Below are positions 57,201 through 64,000 of a DNA stretch of 64,000 bases, in pieces. The DNA lies in assembly GCA_024516035.1 (NCBI GenBank), contig CM044956.1:3369501-3433500 (forward strand). The letters are read 5' to 3'. This DNA comes from Bactericera cockerelli (Eukaryota; Arthropoda; Insecta; Hemiptera; Triozidae). A program made the position numbers and the translations under genes. The notes under the pieces were generated by a model. The model saw only the letters and a list, made by a program, of their open reading frames with translations, did not search any database and was not told where the DNA came from. How positions within the stretch are numbered: the stretch's first letter is position 1; each line of letters opens with the position of its first letter.

Positions 57201-60200
57201 GCCGCCTTGTCGATCAAGCTACTGAGGTCGGTGACGAAGTGGAAGTTTAACAAACAAGTTATCGTATTTGAGTTCATCACAATCGTGATATCACAATTAT
57301 TAACCTGGAGTAAGAGTGTAAAGATTTTGTTAATTTTTTTTGGTCAGAAGCTGGTGGACTTTCCAGAAAAAGATGGCTTCTGACAATTCTATCTTGGACA
57401 GAAATTGTCGATATCCATCCAGAGAGGCAATGCGGCCAGCTGCTGGGCAGTCTGCCACAGAATAGTGGAACTGGGAAGAGATATTTCTTTTGTAATGTTG
57501 ATTTTGAAATACATAACGAATAACATTTTGTACAATTATTAACTATCGAGAGGGAAAACATTAAGAACCAACTGTGCTATCGTGTTTGTTTAGATCACGA
57601 TTACTCGAACTAGCTTTGCTAAATTTTTGCGTGACTTGGGACTCAAACCACCGACCTCCAGGTTACGTGTGAAGGGTAAAACTTCCATCGGATAAGACGA
57701 AATCAACCTTTTTAAAAAAAGGAGCAAGGACAAAGTCTCTATAAATACATTTCACTTAAAAGAAGAAAAAAGGAAAGTAAAAAGGTAGAACAATAAACGT
57801 TCAGATCAACTCCAGACCGAGACGGTCACCCATTTATATCTTCACCCTACCGGGCGTTGCTTACCTCCGGCTTTGTTCTGTCCCAGCTGCATGACTAGCT
57901 GCCTCGCGTGGGAGGGTATCACAGCGTTGTAGTTTTCCAGAATCACTTTCTTCAGCTGCAGGCACCACTCTCTCTTCTGCTCCAGGTTGCGGGCCTGCGG
58001 AGTTGATTAATAAATAAATTAATTAATTAATAAATAGATAGATAATTAAATAAAATAGCATTTTTAAGAGTTAATTATTACAACAATAGTTTACAAAAAT
58101 GTTAATACATACACAACTTATTTCTTTTTAGCCTAGTTTTCATACGTGGAGCTAAATAAAAACTTATTATACTTACTTGCAGGGTGTACTGGAACTTGGG
58201 ATTGTCGAAGGGGATGACGTGAAAACTCAGGGGCTCACCAGGAACACTTTCTATTAACATTAAATTTGAACACTGAAACCAAGCACAAGTTGAGAAACCA
58301 ATATTAGTACAGGGAAACACGTATATTCAATACAGGGAAACACGTCTATTACCTAATTTGTTTTTATTCAAATTCAACAGTATTTATACATCCATCAAAT
58401 TTTTTATCATCGAACATTTGAAGGGGATTTCCTGATGGAAAAGTCCCAGCTCTCTTTAATACAGGGAAACACCTATATTAGTACAGGGAACCACCTATAT
58501 TTAGTACAGGGAATCAGGAAAACTGCATTCGTAGATGAGTGGTCAAAGGGCAGAGTAAATAAGAAATTTGGGAAGTACCTCAATCGCCTCCATTTTCATT
58601 ATAAAATACAATTTGCGAAGTCCAGACTTGTGAATCACACATATAAATATGTGGTTCAGGAGGGGCCAAATTTGATTTGAAATGAAGTTGGGATGGAGAC
58701 CATTATTCCCCCCTCCAGCTGTAGCCAAGCTTTGGCTACAACAACAAAGAATAATAAGTATTTTCAAGAATATTAAAATTTCAGACAGTTTTCAATTCGA
58801 AGAAAAATATTTACATAGGTTTCATGGTTACAAAATAAGGTGCAAAAAAAAAATAGGTGTAAAAACTCACTATAATAGGTTTCATGGCTACAAAAAAGGT
58901 GTGAAACACTCATCTTTCAAAACAAAACAAAAAATAGGTGTAGAACTCACCATAATATGGGCCAGGTACCCCAGCACCCCAGGTGTAGCACTCACCATAA
59001 TATGGGCCTTGTACCCCAGCACCCCAGGTGTAGCACTCACCATAATATGGGCCTTGTACCCCAGGTGTAGAACTCACCATAATATGGGCCTTGTACCCCA
59101 GCACCCCAGGTGTAGCACTCACCATAATATGGTCCTTGTACCCCAGCACCCAGGTGTAGAACTCACCATAATATGGTCCTTGTACCCCAGCACCCCAGGT
59201 GTAGAACTCACCATAATATGGGCCTGGTACCCCAGCACCCCAGGTGTAGCACTCACCATAATATGGTCCTTGTACCCAGCACCCAGGTGTAGCACTCACC
59301 ATAATATGGTCCTTGTACCCCAGCACCCCAGGTGTAGCACTCACCATAATATGGTCCTTGTACCCCAGCACCCCAGGTGTAGCACTCACCATAATATGGT
59401 CCTTGTACCCAGCACCCCAGGTGTAGCACTCACCATAATATGGTCCTTGTACCCCAGCACCCCAGGTGTAGAACTCACCATAATATGGTCCTTGTACCCC
59501 AGCACCCCAGGTGTAGCACTCACCATAATATGGGCCTTGTACCCCAGCACCCCAGGTGTAGCACTCACCATAATATGGTCCTTGTACCCCAGCACCCCAG
59601 GTGTAGCACTCACCATAATATGGTCCTTGTACCCCAGCACCCCAGGTGTAGCACTCACCATAATATGGTCCTTGTACCCCAGCACCCCAGGTGTAGCACT
59701 CACCATAATATGGTCCTTGTACCCCAGCACCCCAGGTGTAGCACTCACCATAATATGGTCCTTGTACCCCAGCACCCCAGGTGTAGCACTCACCATAATG
59801 TGGGCCTGGTACCCCAGCACCCCAGGTGTAGCACTCACCATAATATGGGCCCTGTACCCCAGCACCCCAGGTGTAGCACTCACCATAATATGGGCCCTGT
59901 ACCCCAGCACCCCAGGTGTAGAACTCACCATAATATGGGCCTTGTACCCCAGCACCCCCTCCTCCTTCTTCTTCGTGACGAGCAGCATGCGGTCGAACAG
60001 GAACGCGTGCCTGAGGGCCTTGGCGCCCGCCATGCGGAAGGCGCCCTCCGCGCACAGCTCGCCGAAGGTGGTCAGGTCCTCGCCCAGCCAGCCCAGCAGG
60101 AGGGACTGGATCTCCTGGACCCGCACAGCATGCTCGTGCCGGCGCTTCATCAGGTTGATGTGCTGGGCGATGCTGGTCATGGTGGACAGCGCCTGCTGGA

Positions 60201-62441
60201 TGTCTGGGTAGCCAGCCTGCTCGGGCGAGCACTGGGGGATATAGGAAGTATGTAAGTATATAGAGAGTATGTAATCAGGTAGATGTCTGGGTAGCCAGCC
60301 TGCTCGGGCGAGCACTGGGGGATATGGGAACTATGTAAGTATATAGAGAGTATGTAATCAGGTAGATGTCTGGGTAGCCAGCCTGCTCGGGCGAGCACTG
60401 GGGGATATGGGAACTATGTAAGTATATAGAGAGTATGTAATCAGGTAGATGTCTGGGTAGCCAGCCTGCTCGGGCGAGCACTGGGGGATATGGGAACTAT
60501 GTAAGTATATAGAGAGTATGTAATCAGGTAGATGTCTGGGTAGCCAGCCTGCTCGGGCGAGCACTGCGGGATATAGGAAGTATGTAAGTATATAGAGAGT
60601 ATGTAATCAGGTAGATGTCTGGGTAGCCAGCCTGCTCGGGCGAGCACTGCGGGATATAGGAAGTATGTAAGTATATAGAGAGTATGTAATCAGGTAGATG
60701 TCTGGGTAGCCAGCCTGCTCGGGCGAGCACTGCGGGATATAGGAAGTATGTAAGTATATAGAGAGTATGTAATCAGGTAGATGTCTGGGTAGCCAGCCTG
60801 CTCGGGCGAGCACTGGGGGATATAGGAAGTATGTAAGTATATAGAGAGTATGTAATCAGGTAGATGTCTGGGTAGCCAGCCTGCTCTGGCGAGCACTGGC
60901 AAAATATATTCGAAATATATTAGTACAACTTTCTGGCGTTAGTTCATTAAAAACATAATAATAATAATATCGCCTTATTTATACTGCCCGATTAGGACTT
61001 TAAGTCCCATTATTCCAGCAGTAAGCCCAAGACATATTATTATGTGGTAAAAATCCCAAATGGGAGGATAACTTGTCATGTCCCGGCTGGGTTTCGAACC
61101 CACGACCTCTGGAATCTTTGGATTCACAGAGTGCCGCCTTTACCACTGAGCTACCGGGACAGACTGTTAAATTAATAAATGTTAAATAAATAAATAAATA
61201 ATGTGTTCTTTGTGTTATTATATCACAATTTTAGTGGATAGCGCAGAATTATAGGGCTTTCTCTTTTTTCATAATCTTGTGTGTCGTTTGTCTATAATTC
61301 CGCCACTGATCGCTACTCAAATTAAAGAAGCTTCTCATTTTTCCTCGCGTAGAATTTCAAAGACTCCCAAAAATTTGAACACGGAGTTAAAGCTTCTTTG
61401 TGCTCAATGCGTCTGACTGGTAATCCAGAGGTCGCGGGTTCGAATACCAGCCGGGATATGACAAGTTATCCTCCCAATTGGGATTTTGACCACATAATAA
61501 TACGTTTTGGACTTACTACTGGAATAATGGGACTCATTAGTCCTAATTGGCCAGTATTAATTATCAATAATACGATATTATTATTATTATTAATCCCAAA
61601 AATTCAACTCCCAGATTACAATCTTCAAAGGGATTCGAATCTTGGTTTCGAATCTGTGAAAATATTCATTTAAGGCAAGGACTCTGAGTGTTACAGACCT
61701 CTCTTTAAATAAATCATTATTCTGCAGGATACCAGAACTTATGGTTTAATTTTTTCTTTCATACTGCAAAACAAAATCCACATATAATTTTTTTACCCTT
61801 TCCAATATTTTTATTTTTCAATATTTTTTAGGTACCTATTTTTTACATGCATTTGTTATTCTTAAAATATAAAATAATTAAATAAAATTTTAGGGCTGTA
61901 TGGAATGGCCTTGCCAACCAATGCCAAAAAAAAAAAATCATCATCATCATAAGATGGCGTCATCGTGAACGATGGTAGCCAGACAGTGGAGGAATGACTC
62001 AGCACTTCTACCTCTCTCTTTATAAGGAGGCTAATAATTGACAAGGGTCCCCAGAACCAAGCTAATGCTGGTCTACTCCCTGTTTATAGTCCCCCAGCCA
62101 GACTGCTGGTCTCCTCCCTGTTTATAGTCCCCCAGCCAGACTGCTGGTCTACTCCCTGTTTATGGTCCCCCAGCCAGACCATTTTTATACTCATTAAAAA
62201 AAGACTTTTCCCATCACGAATCTGCGGTACCAACCTGAAAAAGTTACTAGAACCCTATACATCTCCACTCACCTTGCCGACCTCCGTGGTTCAGTGGTTC
62301 AGAGCTATGGTTCGGAGGTTGCGGGTTCGAATCCCGGACGTAGCGGAGATTTCTGACCGAAATTTTCCGTTTCCGGAATGGCATGGATGTAGAGGTAAAG
62401 TGCCCTGAAGTAATGCGAAAACGGTTCCGGGGCACAATTAC

Positions 62442-62497
<56 letters not shown>

Positions 62498-64000
62498 AAA
62501 AACAAAACAAAACACAATCTCCGCTCACCTGCTTGACAATGTTGTTGAGGAGCAGATGGTACTTGAGGATGCGCTGGACAGGTTTGAGCAGGTAGGAGCC
62601 GAGTGGAAGAGTATGCTGGAGGGCTATCTGGCGCTCCCGGAACAGCTTAGCCGCAGCCTCCTGCCGCATCAGCTCTGTCAGCACACTCATGGTCCTGGGG
62701 ACCCACGCATAGGCGTGTGTTAGTTATACACAGAGCACACTCATGGTCCTGGGGACCCACGCATAGGCGTGTGTTAGTTATACACAGAGCACACTCATGG
62801 TCCTGGGGACCCACGCATAGGCGTGTGTTAGTTATACACAGAGCACACTCATGGTCCTGGGGACCCACGCATAGGCGTGTGTTAGTTATACACAGAGAAC
62901 ACTCATGGTCCTGGGGACCCACGCAACCGCGTGTGTTAGTGTCACACAGTAAGTATATTTTTATTTAGAGTGCAGTATGTTAAGTGGCAGAGAATGCCTA
63001 AGAGCCTAAGGCATTAACTTCGCCCCGGATTACAAAAACAATTGTAATTAAAAATTAATATTGATCTTTATTATTATTTTCTCTTTGTACATACTTCCAA
63101 GTTTTTTAAAAAAAAAATATTGCTATTAATTCTTTGTTGATGATTGTTTTGTAAAAATAAATAAAGTGTAAATAAATAAAATAATAAAAACAGTATACTA
63201 ACTCACGTAGGTACTAAATATAGGTGCTTTTATATACCTAAATACTTTGTATAAGTACTACATGCACCTCTATTGTATAAATGTACCTATTATCTAAATA
63301 AAAGATACAACTTTAGTTGTGATACTGTTCATAATATCATAATAATAAAATATAGGTGCGAACAGATGGAAATGTAAACAATGGAAACAAAAGTTTTGAT
63401 TAGAAAATGACAAGAAGTGGATGAGTTATAATGAATACATATTATACAGAGTGAACGAAAAGTCCCGGAACGAATTTTTATCTTTTGAACCGTAAGATAG
63501 AGACTTGAATTTTTGCATGAAGTTCTATCACAAGTTTGCCCATTTTTGGGCGGAATCAAAATTTATACAGGGTGTCCAAAAGTAGTGAAACAGGCATCGA
63601 CTTTCGATTTTTTAATGAAACCCCTATTTTTTATTCAATATTTCAAATCTATGTAAAATTCTACACACAACTGACCCCTAAATCATATTTGTGTTAATCA
63701 CTTTCGTGACATCACAACTACTCAAACTCGCTTTACTAAATCTACGCTGAAACCGGGACTTGAACCACTGACCTCCAGGTTACAAATCCGCTGCCTTAAC
63801 GATCAAGCTATTGAGGTAGGTACTTATTATTATAAAAAAATCATGGGATACAAATCAACGGATCCCTACGCTACCGAGATCGCTAGACTAGCGCTATGAC
63901 CACCAGTGCATGGTGGTCATGAGATGTAAGCTCACCTCGGGTAGTTGGTGCAGTAATCTGTGTAGATGGAGAACCCCTCGTTGTGTCGGACGAAACTTTG
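52765..64000 (-). CDS. PLEKHG1/2/3-like Rho guanine-nucleotide exchange factor, 9 exons, 5' part outside window
   Basis: Minus-strand spliced gene. DH (Dbl-homology) domains load GTP on Rho GTPases; the following PH domain supports membrane or GTPase contact. Exons 1-3 give the end of the DH domain: [53 protein letters not shown] (the signature LLKP.QRI.KY..LL). Exons 3-5 give the PH domain: [79 protein letters not shown] after the PH domain is also PLEKHG-like. The tail (exons 6-9) is low-complexity and ends in a cysteine-rich segment. Exons 6, 7, 8 and 9 need one or two single-base frame corrections each. The exact PLEKHG paralogue cannot be told. Confidence 0.9.
54275..55144. other. RhoGEF intron 8: repeat fragments
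   Basis: SINE-1 tail (54384-54425, minus) and a dispersed repeat with cctaaggcattaacttcgcc and a T run (54733-54880). Otherwise AT-rich. Confidence 0.5.
55145..55363 (-). CDS. RhoGEF exon 8, frame uncertain
   Basis: The open frame reads [60 protein letters not shown] and meets TAA one base before the donor gtgaga. Phases to exons 7 and 9 do not both fit, so an alternative acceptor or a sequence error is needed. Confidence 0.65.
55624..55752 (+). mobile_element. SINE-3
   Basis: tgatggaaagcgcggattgt, ggttcaagtccg, gtagttgtgatatcacgaaa. It ends within 10 bp of the exon 7 donor. Confidence 0.7.
55759..56260 (-). CDS. RhoGEF exon 7, with one apparent frameshift
   Basis: [60 protein letters not shown], then after a one-base shift near 55940-55955, [50 protein letters not shown]. 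Unstructured apart from a helix in the first half. Confidence 0.82.
56261..56816. other. RhoGEF intron 6, nothing recognised
   Basis: AT-rich, unrecognised. Confidence 0.4.
56817..57056 (-). CDS. RhoGEF exon 6, with apparent frameshifts
   Basis: Begins [34 protein letters not shown]. As written it stops after MRKS. Plausible continuations lie in other frames: [16 protein letters not shown], then [20 protein letters not shown] and [12 protein letters not shown] before gtgagt. About two one-base errors are implied. Confidence 0.78.
57090..57232 (-). mobile_element. SINE-3
   Basis: gtgatgtcacaactactcaa, ttgaaccaccgacctccagg, cgatcaagctactgaggtcg. A partial second copy of its end follows at 57236-57300 and a third piece at 57570-57665. 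Confidence 0.8.
57797..57864 (-). repeat. 5S rRNA-like fragment starting at a splice donor
   Basis: Minus strand reads gtaagcaacgcccggtaggg then gatataaatgggtgaccgtc, aligning with the internal 5S region (ttaagcaacgtc...gatgggtgaccgcc). It begins at the donor of RhoGEF exon 5. Confidence 0.75.
57865..57994 (-). CDS. RhoGEF exon 5: PH C-terminal helix
   Basis: [46 protein letters not shown]...LK..ILE is the PH terminal helix. The donor ggag/gtaagc begins a 5S-like sequence. Confidence 0.94.
58177..58272 (-). CDS. RhoGEF exon 4: PH domain strands
   Basis: 32 codons: [32 protein letters not shown]. Acceptor ggtttcag, donor caa/gtaagt. Confidence 0.94.
58950..59970 (-). repeat. RhoGEF exon 3 donor minisatellite, about 22 copies of 45 bp
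   Basis: On the minus strand each unit reads ggtgctggggtacaaggacc, atattatg, gtgagtgctacacctgg. The first unit is the exon end YKAHIM plus donor. Unit length 45 keeps the reading frame open, so unspliced sequence would read [15 protein letters not shown] repeatedly. A few units are 44 bp or shorter. Confidence 0.96.
59929..60231 (-). CDS. RhoGEF exon 3: DH end and PH start, repeats on both edges
   Basis: 101 codons, phase 0-0: [60 protein letters not shown], then [20 protein letters not shown] and [10 protein letters not shown]. Both its acceptor (83-bp unit) and its donor (45-bp unit) are expanded in the introns. Confidence 0.95.
60205..60902 (-). repeat. RhoGEF exon 3 acceptor minisatellite, 9 copies of 83 bp
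   Basis: On the minus strand each unit has tatatccc(c/g)cag, then exon start tgctcgcccgagcaggctgg and ctacccagacatc, then tacctgattacatactctct. All copies keep the AG. Confidence 0.96.
60957..61160 (-). mobile_element. SINE-1
   Basis: Inverse of 39813: (ATT)n, gtaagcccaagacatattat, ctgggtttcgaacccacgac, ctaccgggac. Confidence 0.87.
61402..61592 (+). mobile_element. SINE-1 variant
   Basis: gctcaatgcgtctgactggt head, gggttcgaataccagccggg, ATT tail after aatacgat. Confidence 0.8.
61945..62180 (-). mobile_element. Dispersed repeat with 3-copy 5' array
   Basis: Inverse of 32046-32375; ctgtttatagtcccccagcc occurs three times. Confidence 0.8.
62261..62529 (+). mobile_element. tRNA-headed SINE inserted in a splice donor, with TSD
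   Basis: Target duplications atctccactcacc (62261-62273) and atctccgctcacc (62517-62529) flank a SINE with head gacctccgtggttcagtggt, B-box ggttcgaatccc, and a poly-A of over 35. The duplicated 13 bp hold the RhoGEF exon 2 donor (GGTGAG on minus), so an intact-looking second donor lies at 62272. Confidence 0.88.
62529..62694 (-). CDS. RhoGEF exon 2: DH domain core
   Basis: 55 codons: [55 protein letters not shown]. The start follows the last of five acceptor copies (ccccag/gaccatg). The donor caggtgagcgg is duplicated by a SINE target site. Confidence 0.95.
62655..62945 (-). repeat. RhoGEF exon 2 acceptor minisatellite, 5 copies of 54 bp
   Basis: Minus strand unit: gcgtgggtccccag, exon start gaccatgagtgtgct, ctgtgtataactaacacacg. 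All five keep the acceptor. The unit contains a taactaac branch-point-like core. Confidence 0.94.
62988..63180. repeat. Dispersed repeat, third copy
   Basis: cctaaggcattaacttcgcc to a T/A run, as at 54733 and 12240. Confidence 0.6.
63445..63660 (+). mobile_element. Foldback-type fragment with acagggtgtccaaaag
   Basis: tacagagtgaacgaaaagtc and atacagggtgtccaaaagta resemble the TACAGGGT-ended elements; the rest is missing or interrupted by the SINE-3 at 63683. Confidence 0.5.
63683..63822 (-). mobile_element. SINE-3
   Basis: ttcgtgacatcacaactact, gggacttgaaccactgacct, gatcaagctattgaggtagg. Confidence 0.8.
63936..64000 (-). CDS. RhoGEF exon 1 of window (partial): DH domain
   Basis: Minus-strand frame reads [20 protein letters not shown], with the arginine codon split over the donor ccgag/gtgagc. 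The start is cut by the window edge. Confidence 0.9.

Noticed and set aside
58910..60232. Genes encoding 270-510 aa repetitive proteins on either strand
   Set aside because: These open frames come from the 45-bp unit having no stop; only the exon at 59929-60231 is supported by homology.

Overview
This is animal nuclear DNA, most likely from an insect. It has spliced genes with GT-AG introns, AT-rich introns full of tRNA- and 5S-derived SINEs, foldback MITEs, a Helitron and Jockey-like LINEs, against GC-rich exons. No operon, phage or CRISPR structure is present. The species cannot be named from the window.

Two genes converge tail to tail. On the plus strand, 26-45917 holds 26 exons of a kismet/CHD7-CHD8-type chromatin remodeller, from the second half of the SNF2 ATPase through the SANT-SLIDE-like region, an acidic linker, the BRK domain and a Pro/Ala/Ser-rich C-terminus to the stop codon. 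The 5' third lies left of the window. On the minus strand, 64000-52765 holds 9 exons of a PLEKHG1/2/3-like Rho guanine-nucleotide exchange factor: DH domain, PH domain, a low-complexity tail and a cysteine-rich C-terminus. Its 5' part lies right of the window. About 6.8 kb between the two stop codons holds 3' ends and mobile elements.

The introns carry several families of tRNA-headed SINEs ending in (ATT)n, 5S rRNA-derived SINEs, pogo-like MITEs with CAGTCGAACCTGG-type ends, two large foldback elements with TACAGGGT ends (about 0.9 and 1.7 kb), a nonautonomous Helitron with an empty-site copy elsewhere in the window, and two adjacent broken LINEs nested in a MITE (24.1-29.05 kb).

The main unusual signal is where the minisatellites sit. 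At well over ten exon edges in both genes, a tandem array has grown from the splice junction itself: the end of the exon plus its donor, or the branch-point/pyrimidine tract/acceptor plus the exon start, is repeated 2 to about 22 times. The kis stop codon is amplified in the same way. Several donors are also directly abutted by SINE sequence, and one SINE has a target-site duplication that copied the donor. The two genes appear unrelated in function; what they share is this junction-anchored repeat growth. Coding exons also show single-base frameshifts, mostly in G/C runs, that look like consensus errors.
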